Assembly: GCA_900104375.1 (NCBI GenBank)
Contig: LT629302.1
Span: 3,640,480-3,704,479 of the forward strand
Direction: 5' to 3'
Length of the DNA stretch: 64,000 bases
Source of the DNA: Flavobacteriaceae bacterium MAR_2010_188
Lineage (GTDB): Bacteria; Bacteroidota; Bacteroidia; Flavobacteriales; Flavobacteriaceae
Each line of letters opens with the position of its first letter. The first letter of the stretch is position 1. Both the position numbers and the translations under genes were made by a program. The notes beneath the pieces were generated by a model, which saw only the letters and a list, made by a program, of their open reading frames with translations, had not been told where the DNA came from and did not search any database. Below, one piece after another: positions 53,501 through 63,273 of the stretch.

Positions 53501-53857
53501 AAGAGCTTTTTTCTCTCTTCGGATACCTTGTGCAGTCACGATTACTTCATCGAGTACCGCAGCATCTTCTTCCATGGTCACGTTTATAGTGTTAGAAGCC
53601 CCAACTGTGATTGTTTGATTTTTTAACCCTACATAAGTATACAAAAGAGTCTGACCAGCGTTCGCATTGATGGAGTAATTTCCATCAAAATCTGATTGAG
53701 TTCCATTGGTTGTACCTTGTACGATAATGTTAACCCCAGGTAAAGGAAGACCTGACTGGTCCGTTATTGTACCTGTGATTGTTTTTTCTTGCGCAAACGA
53801 TAGATGCACAATAAACACTAGTAAAAGTGTTAAAATTCCACTTAACTTTGTTTTCAT
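50561..53857 (-). CDS. SusC/RagA-family TonB-dependent outer-membrane transporter
   Basis: 1098 residues: signal peptide, then a carboxypeptidase-regulatory-like domain (GLPLPGVNIIVQGTTNGT, SDFDGNYSI). A TonB plug follows, starting with the TonB-box-like EVIVTAQGIRREKKALGYA and the SusC signature ARVLSGKASGVDITS plus VVIRGYTSINGSNQAL. Then a long barrel ends in GMSVKLSF. It imports ligands handed over by SusD, powered by TonB-ExbBD (not in the window). First gene of susC-susD-lipoprotein. No sensor or sigma gene sits beside it. Confidence 0.96.
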   Translation of the reverse strand: MKTKLSGILTLLLVFIVHLSFAQEKTITGTITDQSGLPLPGVNIIVQGTTNGTQSDFDGNYSINANAGQTLLYTYVGLKNQTITVGASNTINVTMEEDAAVLDEVIVTAQGIRREKKALGYAVSEVASEDIEQRPESDVARVLSGKASGVDITSQNGTSGSATNVVIRGYTSINGSNQALFVVDGVPFSSATNSQGSFVDGNVGSSRFLDIDPNNIESINVLKGLAAATLYGADGRNGVILITTKANSGKVGPKKTEITINQSYFFNEIASTPDYQDEYGNGFNQSFGWFFSNYGPAFRPNGVDGYLNDPAQIIDANGTVRHPYSTSNFLRRFLGGENELYQQFQGVRYDYKPYDSVDEFFRTGGVSTTSVNVRGASKDGDVTYNANYGNTDEQGFTPGNSIRRNNLSIGGRAKLSNKFTVTGILNYANTNFVTPPVAYGDGNANGGLSVFGQVFFTPRSVDLMGLPFELPETGGSIYYRNGNDIVNPRWTVKNAQNSQLTNRVFGQASLTYDFNDNLALTYRAGIDFYNERNEGYSNKNGVNSNADIFGFLNTYDNNSMNWNHYVALTGNYDLTNDEKLNLSFVLGGTSLYENFDQQGVASTGQIVFGVQRHFNFENQSPFQYTEERNTVGVFGDLSFGYDNFLYLSLSGRNDWVSNLTSDNNHQFYPSASVSFIPTSAFDGFGDGNGWGVNYLKLRAGLGQSAGFPTGYPTINTIGQAVRQNGGERGGSGGVVTNSVSNVLANPDLKPELISELEVGFDARFLKNRLDLSVSYYDRTTTDLIVFKPLAPSTGYTGTQTNIGKVEGSGWEVDLGLDILKSDTEGGLSWNTRVNFTTNEQIVTEQDDDIIVYAGFSNQGNAAIVGEQLGVMVGSRVDRDDDGNLVVGTDGFYRFQEEIAIDANNNEVPLGTAGSRTIAPIIGNPNPDYVMNFINSISFANFNLGFQISHVAGGDIYSQTIGTLLGRGLINEDRRESFILPGVTTTGEPNRQQIDNASFYFDNVLFGPSELRIYDASVIRLREVSLSYNLPTKWLEETPFGSISITASGYNLWYDAYNTPDRANFDPNVAGIGVGNGRGFDYLNGPSAKRYGMSVKLSF

Positions 53858-53956
53858 ATTTAATTAATTTGAATTAGCCTGAGCCAAAAGTCCTAATAAA
53901 AAGTTAATTATACAATAATATTTCCTTAAAATTTGATTTTTTGAGAATACCGAAAT

Positions 53957-55666
53957 TTAGAAGCTGGCATTTAGGCTTATATGTATTTTAAAATCCGACA
54001 AATTAATATTTTGGTTATTCACCTTGCTTCCCGAATAGCTTAACTTTAGTAGCCCTGCCTTTGTTAGCAGTCCAAACCCAGCCCCAAATCCAATCAATTT
54101 TTCTTTTTGATTTGTAAGCGAATTTTCGAGATAGGCAGCATCAAAAACTGTATGTACGTAAAGGCCAGGATTTAGCAGATATCGATACTCTGTATTCAGC
54201 ACTCCAAAAAGATTCGCGATTAAGGTGTTTTCTTTAAAACCTCGAATTGAATTTATGCCCCCGAATCTAAAAAGTTCGTTTTCCAAATAATTATCAGAAA
54301 TGAGATAACCACCGGTAATTCTTCCGAAAATACTGTTGTTATAATTCAAGGAAACAATCTTATATGTCTCTAAGGTAAATTTTGTCTGTTTTGTAGATTT
54401 ACCCAAAACTTCTCGATTTCCTATCTCCGAAAAAAGATTAAACCTTGTTTTAACCGGAAACAATAGATTGTAATCATTAAGTTCATCAAAGGAATATTCT
54501 ACATTATATAAGGTAGACTTAAAATCATTTAACGTAGAAGTTTCGGTGCCCTCTAACAAATCAGACTTTACGGATGATAATCCAGCAGAAATTACATGTT
54601 TATTATTAATCTGGTAGACCACAGCAGCACGCTGTTCCGAAGTTAAAAAAGTAGAATCCTTTTTAAATATGTTAAGCTTGGTCTTTATACCAATTGGAGA
54701 ACCAAAAAGATAAGGTAGTGCTATTTTCACATCGAAAGTTCTTTGGTCGCTCTCATCACTTTTATAATAAAGTTCAAACGACTCACCATAATTTAGATTA
54801 TTAAGTAGATTTAGATTTAGATAACCATCAAATTGAAGCTTGCCAGAATCGTCATCAGTACCAAATCCCAAGAAACCGTCAAACTGATTGCTAATATTTT
54901 TTTCTACATATATATATAGGATAGTAGAATCTGCTGTAAAAAGAATTTCGGGATCTTTTGTAGATTTTGCCCATCTAAGATTTTCCATGCGTCTAGTCTT
55001 GGATTTTACCTTATTGATGTCAAAAGATTGATTGGGACGTATTCTCAGATAATTCTTTATAAAGGAACGTGGAAATTTTTCATAACCTTTTACCAAAATC
55101 TTGTCGATTCTTCGGTTGGCGTTTTCGCTTGAAGAAATTTCAGCAGTAATAGTAGTGCTGTTTAACCTTTTTATATTGACGAGTCTTATTTTAAAGAACG
55201 GACCGCCTTTCCTAGAAAGAATTTCTGAGATCCTATTTAAACTGTTTTCTAGTCCATATATAGGTATCAATAAATAATTACCTTCTATAATGGTGAATTC
55301 CTTTTGAATTGATGGAATATCCAACAATGATTTGGAATTAATTTGAATCCATTGGTACTGATTGTTCAAATGAATTTTCGCCGAATAGGTAGAATCGTTT
55401 GTTTTCTTAAGTCCGAAAAATTCTCGATTATAAAATCCTAATCTTTCAATATGGATTAAAGTAGAATCTACTTCAGCATTTAGAGTTTCAAAATCCGAAA
55501 ACTTTTTCTGGTAATCTAACGAATCTAAAATCCTATTCTCTTTTGTATTTTTGCCAATCAAATTTAGATGCAGGTGTTGCCCGAAAATAGTTGTCGAAAA
55601 ACACAAGGCAAGAAAACAGAACACCAGTGGAAGTAATTTTGACATCAAAAGGGATAGATTTTTCAA
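53957..55666 (-). CDS. POTRA/Omp85-family outer-membrane protein
   Basis: 569 residues with a signal peptide (LVFCFLALCFSTTIFGQ; the ATG at MSKLLPL is an alternative start). Two POTRA-like modules follow (IHIERLGFYNREFFGL; IDKILVKGYEKFPRSFIKN). The barrel carries the conserved FRFGGINSIRGFKEN (Omp85 RGF motif) and ends ISLNASF. It is shorter than BamA and has no lipobox, unlike the TamL-like protein in this window. Probably insertion, secretion or transport of a protein or lipid at the outer membrane; the role is unknown. It is divergent from the ribosomal operon. Confidence 0.8.
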   Translation of the reverse strand: MKNLSLLMSKLLPLVFCFLALCFSTTIFGQHLHLNLIGKNTKENRILDSLDYQKKFSDFETLNAEVDSTLIHIERLGFYNREFFGLKKTNDSTYSAKIHLNNQYQWIQINSKSLLDIPSIQKEFTIIEGNYLLIPIYGLENSLNRISEILSRKGGPFFKIRLVNIKRLNSTTITAEISSSENANRRIDKILVKGYEKFPRSFIKNYLRIRPNQSFDINKVKSKTRRMENLRWAKSTKDPEILFTADSTILYIYVEKNISNQFDGFLGFGTDDDSGKLQFDGYLNLNLLNNLNYGESFELYYKSDESDQRTFDVKIALPYLFGSPIGIKTKLNIFKKDSTFLTSEQRAAVVYQINNKHVISAGLSSVKSDLLEGTETSTLNDFKSTLYNVEYSFDELNDYNLLFPVKTRFNLFSEIGNREVLGKSTKQTKFTLETYKIVSLNYNNSIFGRITGGYLISDNYLENELFRFGGINSIRGFKENTLIANLFGVLNTEYRYLLNPGLYVHTVFDAAYLENSLTNQKEKLIGFGAGFGLLTKAGLLKLSYSGSKVNNQNINLSDFKIHISLNASF

Positions 55667-55743
55667 ACTAACGTAAAATTAAATCTAATTATATAGGTTA
55701 GATGAAATATTTCCGATTTAGATTCAAATTTACTCTTCTAACA

Positions 55744-55774
55744 TTTGAAAGATTGAAAATAATTTCTACCTTTG
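55744..55774 (+). promoter_or_regulatory. Consensus promoter of the str-S10 ribosomal operon
   Basis: TTTG (55744-55747) and TACCTTTG (55767-55774) are separated by 19 bp. This is a textbook Bacteroidota -33/-7 pair (TTTG, TAnnTTTG), the best promoter in the window, and lies 44 bp before the rpsL start. Confidence 0.8.
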
Positions 55775-55777
55775 CAG

Positions 55778-55793
55778 CCCTCTAAAGAGAGGG
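55778..55793 (+). promoter_or_regulatory. Leader hairpin at the rpsL transcript start
   Basis: CCCTCT-AAAG-AGAGGG, a 6-bp stem followed by UUUU, begins within a few nt of the expected transcription start. It may protect the 5' end or act as a small attenuator; the role is inferred. Confidence 0.45.
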
Positions 55794-55817
55794 TTTTAAA
55801 AAACATTATAGAAATAT

Positions 55818-56192
55818 ATGCCAACAATTTCACAATTAGTACGAAAAGGAAGAGCCAAAATAACCAAGAAGAGTAAATCGGCTGCTTTAGATTCGTGTCC
55901 TCAAAGAAGAGGGGTATGTACTCGTGTTTATACTACAACACCTAAGAAACCTAACTCCGCAATGCGTAAAGTTGCAAGGGTTAGATTAACAAACGGTAAT
56001 GAGGTAAATGCATACATCCCTGGTGAAGGACATAATCTGCAAGAGCACTCGATAGTATTGGTTAGAGGTGGAAGGGTAAAGGATTTGCCGGGAGTTAGAT
56101 ACCATATCGTTCGTGGAGCTTTAGACACCGCTGGTGTTGCAGGAAGAACACAACGTAGATCTAAGTACGGTGCAAAACGCCCTAAAAAGTAA
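55818..56192 (+). CDS. rpsL: 30S ribosomal protein uS12
   Basis: 124 residues with the strongly conserved decoding-centre loops [19 protein letters not shown] and [20 protein letters not shown]. The lysines at the positions usually changed in streptomycin resistance are intact. First gene of the str-S10 cluster, behind the best promoter of the window. Start [11 protein letters not shown] is the family start. Confidence 0.99.
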   Translation: MPTISQLVRKGRAKITKKSKSAALDSCPQRRGVCTRVYTTTPKKPNSAMRKVARVRLTNGNEVNAYIPGEGHNLQEHSIVLVRGGRVKDLPGVRYHIVRGALDTAGVAGRTQRRSKYGAKRPKK

Positions 56193-56195
56193 ATT

Positions 56196-56272
56196 AAGTT
56201 GTTGAGTTATTAAGTTATATACGCACAGCTTGCGAACTGACTAAATAACTAATAACTAATAACGATTAACTT
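56196..56272. repeat. Heptad-phased spacer between rpsL and rpsG
   Basis: Eleven units in one phase. AAGTTGT, TGAGTTA, TTAAGTT lie on the left. A CGCA...TGCG palindrome is at the centre. TGACTAA, ATAACTA twice, ATAACGA, TTAACTT lie on the right. The two sides are roughly reverse complements, so the transcript could form a hairpin. Confidence 0.65.
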
Positions 56273-56288
56273 ATTTTAAGAAGAAGAC

Positions 56289-56765
56289 ATGAGAAAAAGA
56301 CAAGCGAAAAAGAGGCCTCTATTGCCAGATCCAAGATTTAATGATCAGTTAGTGACGCGTTTCGTTAACATGATGATGTGGGATGGTAAAAAATCAGTTG
56401 CATTTAAAGTTTTTTACGATGCAATCGATATCGTTGATCAAAAGAAGACCGACGAAGAAAAAACTGCCCTAGAAATCTGGAAAGAAGCATTATCTAACGT
56501 AATGCCTCACGTAGAAGTACGTAGTAGAAGAGTTGGTGGAGCAACGTTCCAAATACCAATGCAAATTCGTCCAGACCGTAAGGTTTCAACAGCAATGAAA
56601 TGGCTAATCAGCTATTCTCGTAAGAGAAATGAAAAATCAATGCCACAGAAATTGGCTGCAGAGATTATTGCTGCCGCTAAAGAAGAAGGTGCTGCTGTTA
56701 AGAAAAGAATGGATACTCATAAGATGGCGGAAGCTAACAAAGCATTCTCACACTTTAGATTTTAA
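56289..56765 (+). CDS. rpsG: 30S ribosomal protein uS7
   Basis: The 158-residue product carries [57 protein letters not shown] and [12 protein letters not shown], all typical of S7, which nucleates the 30S head. It lies between rpsL and fusA; fusA starts 6 bp after its stop. Confidence 0.99.
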   Translation: MRKRQAKKRPLLPDPRFNDQLVTRFVNMMMWDGKKSVAFKVFYDAIDIVDQKKTDEEKTALEIWKEALSNVMPHVEVRSRRVGGATFQIPMQIRPDRKVSTAMKWLISYSRKRNEKSMPQKLAAEIIAAAKEEGAAVKKRMDTHKMAEANKAFSHFRF

Positions 56766-56771
56766 TTCAAG

Positions 56772-58898
56772 ATGGCAAGAGATTTAAGATATACAAGAAA
56801 TATAGGTATTGCCGCGCATATTGATGCCGGTAAGACCACAACAACCGAACGTATACTTTTTTATACTGGAGTTTCCCATAAAATAGGTGAGGTGCACGAT
56901 GGTGCAGCGACTATGGACTGGATGGAGCAAGAACAAGAAAGAGGGATAACAATTACATCTGCTGCTACCACTTGCGAGTGGGTTTTCCCAAGATTAAATG
57001 GTGAGCCAACTCCAGAATCAAAAGATTATCACTTTAATATTATAGATACTCCAGGCCACGTAGATTTTACGGTGGAAGTTAACCGTTCTCTTCGTGTATT
57101 GGACGGATTGGTTTTCTTGTTCAGTGCTGTTGACGGTGTTGAGCCACAATCCGAGACTAACTGGAGATTGGCGGACAACTATAATGTGCCACGTATTGGT
57201 TTCGTAAATAAAATGGACCGTCAAGGTTCTGACTTTATGATGGTCAACAAGCAGGTTAAAGAAATGTTAGGCTCTAATGCAGTGCCTATCGTTTTGCCTA
57301 TTGGTGATGAAATCGATTTTAAAGGTGTTGTAGATTTAGTAAAAAATAGAGCGATTATTTGGCATGAAGATTCATTGGGAGCAACATTTGATATTGTTGA
57401 TATTCCTGAAGAATTAAAAGCTGAAGCTAAAGAATATAGAGCAAAATTAATCGAGGAAGTGGCGACTTACGATGAAAATCTTCTTGAAAAATTCATGGAA
57501 GATGAAGATTCGATAACCGAAGATGAAATTCACGCTGCATTGAGAGCTGCCGTTATGGATATGGCTATCATCCCAATGATTTGTGGTTCTTCATTTAAAA
57601 ATAAAGGTGTACAGTTTTTATTAGATGCTGTATGTCGTTATTTACCTTCTCCGATGGACAGAGAAAGTGTTATTGGTATTAATCCTGACACTGAAAAAGA
57701 AGAAAGAAGAAAACCTTCTGTAACTGAACCATTTTCTGCATTGGCATTTAAAATTGCTACGGACCCTTTTGTTGGTCGTTTAGCATTCTTCCGTGCATAT
57801 TCAGGACGTTTAGATGCAGGTTCTTATGTATTGAACAACCGTTCAGGAAACAAAGAACGTATCTCACGTATCTATCAAATGCATGCTAATAAGCAAAATG
57901 CGATTGACTTTATTGAAGCTGGAGATATTGGAGCTGCTGTTGGATTTAAATCCATCAAGACAGGAGATACTTTATCAGATGAAAAACATCCAATTGTTTT
58001 AGAAAGTATGAACTTCCCTGATCCCGTTATTGGTATCGCTGTGGAACCTAAAACTAAAGCAGATGTTGATAAATTAGGAATGGCGTTGTCTAAATTGGCG
58101 GAAGAAGATCCAACATTTACTGTTAGAACAGATGAAGCTTCAGGACAAACAATCATTTCTGGTATGGGTGAGCTTCACTTAGATATCATTGTAGATCGTT
58201 TACGTCGTGAGTTCAAAGTTGAGGTGAACCAAGGTGCACCGCAAGTAGAATATAAAGAGGCTATCACTCGAATAGCACAACACAGAGAAGTTTACAAAAA
58301 ACAATCTGGTGGACGTGGTAAATTTGCTGACATTGTATTTACGTTAGAACCAGCGGAAGAAGGAAAAACAGGTTTGGAATTCATTTCTGCAATTAAAGGA
58401 GGTAACGTTCCTAAAGAATTTATCCCTTCTATTGAAAAAGGATTCAAAATGGCAATGGTCAATGGACCTTTGGCAGGATACGAAGTAGATGCTATGAAAG
58501 TAACATTGACGGATGGATCTTACCACGATGTGGATTCTGATGCTTTATCGTTTGAGTTGGCTGCCAAAATTGGATTTAGAAATTCTGCCAAGGCTGCAAA
58601 AGCTGTCATCATGGAACCTATTATGAAAATAGAGGTAATCACTCCAGAAGAAAACATGGGTGATATCGTTGGTGACCTTAACAGACGTAGAGGTCAAGTT
58701 AGCCACATGGGTGACCGTGCGGGTGCTAAAACAGTAAAAGCTACGGTTCCTCTTTCTGAAATGTTCGGCTATGTTACAACATTAAGAACACTTTCTTCGG
58801 GACGTGCTACATCAACTATGGAATTTTCACATTATGCTGAAACTCCTTCTAACATATCAGAAGAAGTGATTAAAGCAGCTAAAGGCGTAGAAGCTTAA
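56772..58898 (+). CDS. fusA: Elongation factor G
   Basis: 708-residue translocase GTPase of translation. The G domain has G1 [14 protein letters not shown], switch [12 protein letters not shown]3 DTPGHVDF and G4 NKMD. Domains II-V follow ([45 protein letters not shown]). Length and order are normal. rpsJ follows 11 bp later with no tuf gene between, unlike E. coli, consistent with a separate tuf locus in Bacteroidota. Confidence 0.99.
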   Translation: MARDLRYTRNIGIAAHIDAGKTTTTERILFYTGVSHKIGEVHDGAATMDWMEQEQERGITITSAATTCEWVFPRLNGEPTPESKDYHFNIIDTPGHVDFTVEVNRSLRVLDGLVFLFSAVDGVEPQSETNWRLADNYNVPRIGFVNKMDRQGSDFMMVNKQVKEMLGSNAVPIVLPIGDEIDFKGVVDLVKNRAIIWHEDSLGATFDIVDIPEELKAEAKEYRAKLIEEVATYDENLLEKFMEDEDSITEDEIHAALRAAVMDMAIIPMICGSSFKNKGVQFLLDAVCRYLPSPMDRESVIGINPDTEKEERRKPSVTEPFSALAFKIATDPFVGRLAFFRAYSGRLDAGSYVLNNRSGNKERISRIYQMHANKQNAIDFIEAGDIGAAVGFKSIKTGDTLSDEKHPIVLESMNFPDPVIGIAVEPKTKADVDKLGMALSKLAEEDPTFTVRTDEASGQTIISGMGELHLDIIVDRLRREFKVEVNQGAPQVEYKEAITRIAQHREVYKKQSGGRGKFADIVFTLEPAEEGKTGLEFISAIKGGNVPKEFIPSIEKGFKMAMVNGPLAGYEVDAMKVTLTDGSYHDVDSDALSFELAAKIGFRNSAKAAKAVIMEPIMKIEVITPEENMGDIVGDLNRRRGQVSHMGDRAGAKTVKATVPLSEMFGYVTTLRTLSSGRATSTMEFSHYAETPSNISEEVIKAAKGVEA

Positions 58899-58909
58899 AC
58901 ATAAAGGAA

Positions 58910-59215
58910 ATGAGTCAAAAGATCAGAATAAAATTAAAATCATACGATCACAATTTGGTAGATAAATCTGCCGATAAGATTGTAAAGACGGTAAAAAGTA
59001 CTGGTGCTGTTGTTACTGGACCAATTCCTTTACCAACTCATAAAAAGATATTTACTGTATTGCGTTCTCCTCACGTTAACAAAAAGAGTAGAGAGCAGTT
59101 TCAGTTGAGCTCTTACAAGAGATTGCTAGACATCTACAGTTCTTCTTCTAAAACCATCGATGCGTTGATGAAATTAGAGTTGCCAAGTGGTGTTGAAGTA
59201 GAGATCAAAGTGTAA
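58910..59215 (+). CDS. rpsJ: 30S ribosomal protein uS10
   Basis: 101 residues: [46 protein letters not shown] and the closing SGVEVEIKV are diagnostic. S10 is a 30S head protein that also acts as NusE in antitermination. It is followed not by a tight junction to rplC but by 224 bp of palindromes and a terminator. Confidence 0.99.
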   Translation: MSQKIRIKLKSYDHNLVDKSADKIVKTVKSTGAVVTGPIPLPTHKKIFTVLRSPHVNKKSREQFQLSSYKRLLDIYSSSSKTIDALMKLELPSGVEVEIKV

Positions 59216-59218
59216 TAA

Positions 59219-59318
59219 AACTCGGATTTCATAAGCGAACGCGTAATGAAAACCGAAGTTGAATACATCCCGAACTTGTTTCGGGATCTCATCAAAAGAT
59301 ACCTGCCTGCGCAGGTAT
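59219..59318. repeat. Cluster of extragenic palindromes between rpsJ and rplC
   Basis: Three inverted repeats in a row. The first is an imperfect pair AACTCGGATTTCAT / ATGAAAACCGAAGTT (59219-59260). The second is ATCCCGAA-CTTGT-TTCGGGAT (59267-59287). The third is ATACCTGC-CTGC-GCAGGTAT (59299-59318). The second is related to the palindrome downstream of rpsO. REP-like DNA. Confidence 0.75.
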
Positions 59319-59363
59319 GTAACATGTCCCCGACGTAGGTTAGGGAAAAACGGAAAAAAATAC

Positions 59364-59400
59364 AATTCAGGATTGAAGGTATTTTAGTCCTGAATTTTTT
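59364..59400 (+). terminator. Terminator-like hairpin between rpsJ and rplC
   Basis: AATTCAGGA / TCCTGAATT, a 9-bp stem around a 15-nt loop, followed by a U-run on the plus strand. It would stop or attenuate transcription before rplC. Confidence 0.75.
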
Positions 59401-59439
59401 TATTAAATAATTAATAGTAATAACAAATAAATAATAATT

Positions 59440-60057
59440 ATGTCTGGGTTAATTGGAAAAAAAATCGGTATGACCAGCATTTATGACGAGAATGGAAAGA
59501 ATGTTCCATGTACCGTTATACAAGCTGGACCATGTATCGTTACCCAAGTCAGAACCGATGAGGTTGACGGGTATAGTGCTCTTCAGCTTGGTTTCGATGA
59601 CAAGACAGAGAAAAGTTCCAGAAAATCTGAAGCAGGTCATGCTAAGAAAGCCGGTTCCACTGTCAAAAGAAAAGTCGTAGAATTCCAAGGATTTGAAGAT
59701 AGTTTTAAATTAGGTGATGCCATTACGGTAGACCACTTTATCGAAGGAGAATTTGTCGATATCGCTGGTACCTCCAAAGGTAAAGGCTTTCAGGGAGTTG
59801 TGAAACGTCACGGTTTTGGTGGTGTTGGTCAAGCTACTCACGGTCAGCATAACCGACTAAGAGCTCCAGGTTCTATTGGTGCTGCGTCTTATCCTGCAAG
59901 AGTATTTAAGGGAATGAAGATGGCCGGAAGAATGGGTGGTGTAACAGTTAAAGTTGAAAATTTAAGAGTATACAAAGTAGTTCCTGAAAAGAATCTAATT
60001 GTAGTTAAGGGCTGTATACCAGGTCATAACAATTCTTATGTAATCATAACTAAATAA
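59440..60057 (+). CDS. rplC: 50S ribosomal protein uL3
   Basis: 205 residues; [19 protein letters not shown], the tail-loop [19 protein letters not shown] and [17 protein letters not shown] are diagnostic of L3, which nucleates the 50S near the peptidyl transferase centre. It begins after a terminator-like hairpin, so it may use its own promoter; the 39 bp before the ATG are too AT-rich to name one. Confidence 0.99.
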   Translation: MSGLIGKKIGMTSIYDENGKNVPCTVIQAGPCIVTQVRTDEVDGYSALQLGFDDKTEKSSRKSEAGHAKKAGSTVKRKVVEFQGFEDSFKLGDAITVDHFIEGEFVDIAGTSKGKGFQGVVKRHGFGGVGQATHGQHNRLRAPGSIGAASYPARVFKGMKMAGRMGGVTVKVENLRVYKVVPEKNLIVVKGCIPGHNNSYVIITK

Positions 60058-60061
60058 GAAG

Positions 60062-60691
60062 ATGAAAGTAGCAGTTGTAGATTTAAACGGAAAAAGCACA
60101 GGTAGAGAGGTTGAACTTTCTGCAGATGTGTTTGCTATTGAGCCAAATAATCATGCTGTGTACTTAGACGTTAAGCAATATCTTGCTAACCAACGTCAAG
60201 GAACACATAAGTCTAAAGAAAGAGCAGAGATATCTGGTAGTACCAGAAAAATTAAGAAACAAAAAGGAACAGGAACCGCTAGAGCTGGTAGTATCAAGTC
60301 CGGTGTATTTAAAGGTGGTGGTAGAATGTTCGGTCCTAGACCAAGAGACTACGGTTTTAAATTGAACAAAAATTTAAAGCGTTTAGCAAGAAAGTCTGCC
60401 TTTTCTATTAAGGCAAACGACAATGCGATTATGGTCCTTGAGGATTTAAATTTTGACGAACCTAAAACCAAGAATTTTACCTCTCTTCTAAAAGCTTTAG
60501 AGATTGGGTCTAAAAAATCTTTGTTTGTGTTGGGAGCGCCAAATAAAAATGTATATTTGTCAGCACGTAATTTTAAAGGCTCTGAAGTTGTAAGTAACTC
60601 AGAATTAAGCACTTATAAGATTATGAACGCAAGTAAAATTATTCTTCTAGAGAGTGCTTTAGAAGAAATTCAATCGAACTTAAGTAAATAA
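60062..60691 (+). CDS. rplD: 50S ribosomal protein uL4
   Basis: 209 residues with the exit-tunnel loop ([38 protein letters not shown]) typical of L4. It starts 4 bp after rplC. In other bacteria L4 can repress the S10 operon; no leader able to do this is visible here because rpsJ follows fusA directly. Confidence 0.99.
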   Translation: MKVAVVDLNGKSTGREVELSADVFAIEPNNHAVYLDVKQYLANQRQGTHKSKERAEISGSTRKIKKQKGTGTARAGSIKSGVFKGGGRMFGPRPRDYGFKLNKNLKRLARKSAFSIKANDNAIMVLEDLNFDEPKTKNFTSLLKALEIGSKKSLFVLGAPNKNVYLSARNFKGSEVVSNSELSTYKIMNASKIILLESALEEIQSNLSK

Positions 60692-60697
60692 GAAGTC

Positions 60698-60988
60698 ATG
60701 AATATCTTAATAAAACCTATAATTACTGAAAAAGCAACGGCAGATAGTGAATTAAACTCCTGTTATTCTTTTCAAGTAAATACAAAGGCGAATAAGGTAG
60801 AAATCAAAAAAGCAGTAGAAGCTGCTTATGGCGTTTCTGTTGAAAAAGTTCGCACAATGAATGTCCGTCCAGATAGAAAGACCCGTTTTACAAAAACTGG
60901 TGTTCAACATGGTAAAACAAATGCTGTTAAAAAAGCAGTTGTACAACTGGCGGAAGGTGAGATGATTGATTTATACGCTAATATGTAA
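60698..60988 (+). CDS. rplW: 50S ribosomal protein uL23
   Basis: 96 residues beginning MNILIKPIITEKATADSE, with VNTKANKVEIKKAVEAAYGV and the closing AEGEMIDLYANM. L23 sits at the tunnel exit and docks trigger factor and SRP. It lies 6 bp after rplD. Confidence 0.98.
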   Translation: MNILIKPIITEKATADSELNSCYSFQVNTKANKVEIKKAVEAAYGVSVEKVRTMNVRPDRKTRFTKTGVQHGKTNAVKKAVVQLAEGEMIDLYANM

Positions 60989-60998
60989 TTAGACTAAA

Positions 60999-61826
60999 AT
61001 GTCAGTAAGAAAATTAAAACCAATCACATCAGCCCAGCGATTTAGAGTAGTTAATGGATTTGACGCCATTACTACTGATAAGCCGGAGAAGAGTTTATTA
61101 GCTCCGAAAAAAAGGTCTGGTGGTAGAAACAGTCAAGGAAAAATGACCATGCGCTACATTGGTGGTGGTCACAAAAAAAGGTACCGTATCATAGATTTCA
61201 AAAGAACTAAAACAGGAATTCCTGCTGAAGTTAAATCTATAGAGTACGATCCAAACAGAACGGCTTTTATCGCTTTATTGAATTATCAAGATGGTGAGAA
61301 AACATATATCATTGCTCAAAATGGTCTACAAGTCGGTCAGACAGTAGTTTCTGGTAGAGAAGGTATTGCTCCTGAAATAGGAAACTGTATGCCTTTAAAC
61401 CAATTACCGCTAGGTACTATTATCTCTTGTATAGAGCTTAGACCAGGACAAGGTGCCGTTATGGCACGTAGTGCCGGAGCCTTTGCTCAGTTAATGGCAA
61501 GAGATGGTAAATTTGCCACGGTTAAATTACCTTCTGGTGAAACAAGGTTGATATTAGTGGAGTGTATGGCTACTATCGGTGTCGTTTCTAACTCAGATCA
61601 TCAATTGGTTGTATCAGGTAAAGCTGGTAGATCAAGATGGTTAGGTAGAAGACCAAGAACAAGACCAGTTGTGATGAACCCTGTCGATCACCCAATGGGT
61701 GGTGGTGAAGGTAAATCTTCAGGTGGACATCCAAGATCAAGAAAAGGAATTCCAGCTAAAGGCTACAGAACTAGAGTTAAGTCTAAGGCGAGCAACAAAT
61801 ATATTGTAGAACGTAGAAAGAAATAA
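60999..61826 (+). CDS. rplB: 50S ribosomal protein uL2
   Basis: 275 residues with family marks [20 protein letters not shown], the catalytic-region [20 protein letters not shown] and [20 protein letters not shown]2 joins the subunits and is needed for peptidyl transferase assembly. Confidence 0.99.
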   Translation: MSVRKLKPITSAQRFRVVNGFDAITTDKPEKSLLAPKKRSGGRNSQGKMTMRYIGGGHKKRYRIIDFKRTKTGIPAEVKSIEYDPNRTAFIALLNYQDGEKTYIIAQNGLQVGQTVVSGREGIAPEIGNCMPLNQLPLGTIISCIELRPGQGAVMARSAGAFAQLMARDGKFATVKLPSGETRLILVECMATIGVVSNSDHQLVVSGKAGRSRWLGRRPRTRPVVMNPVDHPMGGGEGKSSGGHPRSRKGIPAKGYRTRVKSKASNKYIVERRKK

Positions 61827-61836
61827 TTGATATAAT

Positions 61837-62115
61837 ATGGCACGTTCATTAAAAAAAGGACCTTACATCCATTATAAATTAGAAAAGAAAGTTGCTGAGA
61901 ATGTGGCTTCAAGTAAAAAGACAGTTATCAAAACTTGGTCTAGAGCTTCAATGATTTCTCCAGATTTTGTTGGGCAGACTATAGCAGTCCACAATGGGCG
62001 CCAGTTTGTACCTGTTTACGTTACTGAGAATATGGTAGGTCATAAATTAGGAGAATTTTCACCAACGCGTTCATTCAGAGGTCACTCTGGAGCTAAGAAT
62101 AAAGGTAAAAAATAA
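61837..62115 (+). CDS. rpsS: 30S ribosomal protein uS19
   Basis: 92 residues: [39 protein letters not shown] and [20 protein letters not shown] are standard for S19, a 30S head protein near the A-site finger. Confidence 0.99.
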   Translation: MARSLKKGPYIHYKLEKKVAENVASSKKTVIKTWSRASMISPDFVGQTIAVHNGRQFVPVYVTENMVGHKLGEFSPTRSFRGHSGAKNKGKK

Positions 62116-62120
62116 GAGTT

Positions 62121-62528
62121 ATGGGAAGTCGTAAAAAGGAAATGGCTGAAGCTAGAAAGGCTGAAAATAAGCTTATTGCATTTGCAAAGCTTAATAACTG
62201 CCCTACTTCACCAAGGAAAATGCGTTTAGTCGCAGATTTGATCAGAGGTAAGAAAGCTGAACATGCTCTTCAGATATTAAGGTTTAGTCAAAAAGAATCA
62301 TCAAGACGTTTAGAGAAATTAGTTCTTTCTGCCTTGGCGAATTGGCAAACCAAAAACGAAGATGCAGATATCGAAAATGCTGAACTTTTCATCCAAGAAA
62401 TTAAGGTTGATGGTGGAAGTATGTTGAAGAGACTGCGTCCTGCTCCACAAGGTAGAGCACACAGAATTAGAAAACGTTCAAATCATGTTACTGTTGTAAT
62501 AGGTTCACTAAACAACGCTCAAAGTTAA
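62121..62528 (+). CDS. rplV: 50S ribosomal protein uL22
   Basis: 135 residues; [19 protein letters not shown], the tunnel hairpin [20 protein letters not shown] and HVTVVIGS are diagnostic. A short basic N-terminal extension ([18 protein letters not shown]) precedes the core, as in other Bacteroidota. Confidence 0.99.
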   Translation: MGSRKKEMAEARKAENKLIAFAKLNNCPTSPRKMRLVADLIRGKKAEHALQILRFSQKESSRRLEKLVLSALANWQTKNEDADIENAELFIQEIKVDGGSMLKRLRPAPQGRAHRIRKRSNHVTVVIGSLNNAQS

Positions 62529-62537
62529 GATAGAAAT

Positions 62538-63254
62538 ATGGGACAAAAGACAAATCCAATAGGGAATCGTTTAGGTATAATCAGAGGTTGGGAGTCTAAC
62601 TGGTATGGTGGAGATGACTACGGTGATAAATTAGCTGAAGACGATAAAATCCGTCAATATATTCACGCTCGTTTGCAAAAAGCAAGTGTTTCTAGAGTTA
62701 TTATTGAGCGCACTTTAAAACTTGTAACAGTTACAATAACCACTGCAAGACCAGGTATCATTATCGGTAAAGGTGGGCAAGAAGTAGATAAGCTTAAAGA
62801 AGAGCTTAAAAAACTTACAGGTAAAGAAGTTCAGTTGAACATCTTTGAAATAAAAAGACCTGAGCTTGATGCATTTTTAGTTGCTTCGAGTGTTGCGAGA
62901 CAAATAGAAAATAGGATTTCTTACCGACGTGCAATTAAAATGGCAATCGCAGCTGCGATACGTATGAATGCCGAAGGTATTAAAATTCAAATAAGTGGTC
63001 GTTTAAACGGTGCTGAAATGGCACGTAGCGAACATTATAAAGAAGGAAGAATTCCATTATCTACTTTTAGGGCAGATATTGATTATGCTCTTGTAGAAGC
63101 TCACACTACTTACGGTAGATTGGGTATAAAAGTATGGATCATGAAGGGTGAAGTATACGGTAAAAGAGAACTTTCTCCGTTAGTTGGCTTAACTAAGAAC
63201 AACAAAGGAGGAAAACCTGCAGGACGTGAGAACAAACCACGTCGTAGAAAGTAA
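62538..63254 (+). CDS. rpsC: 30S ribosomal protein uS3
   Basis: 238 residues: [22 protein letters not shown] domain [20 protein letters not shown], and the C-domain [21 protein letters not shown]3 forms the mRNA entry site with S4 and S5. Confidence 0.99.
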   Translation: MGQKTNPIGNRLGIIRGWESNWYGGDDYGDKLAEDDKIRQYIHARLQKASVSRVIIERTLKLVTVTITTARPGIIIGKGGQEVDKLKEELKKLTGKEVQLNIFEIKRPELDAFLVASSVARQIENRISYRRAIKMAIAAAIRMNAEGIKIQISGRLNGAEMARSEHYKEGRIPLSTFRADIDYALVEAHTTYGRLGIKVWIMKGEVYGKRELSPLVGLTKNNKGGKPAGRENKPRRRK

Positions 63255-63273
63255 TTTTTAAAGAAAAGAAAAA

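Noticed and set aside
48700-53857. Polysaccharide utilisation locus
   Set aside because: SusC and SusD are present, but there is no carbohydrate-active enzyme, sulfatase or hybrid two-component gene nearby.
55818-56192. Streptomycin-resistance substitution in rpsL
   Set aside because: The PKKPNSA and GGRVKDLPG loops have the wild-type lysines.
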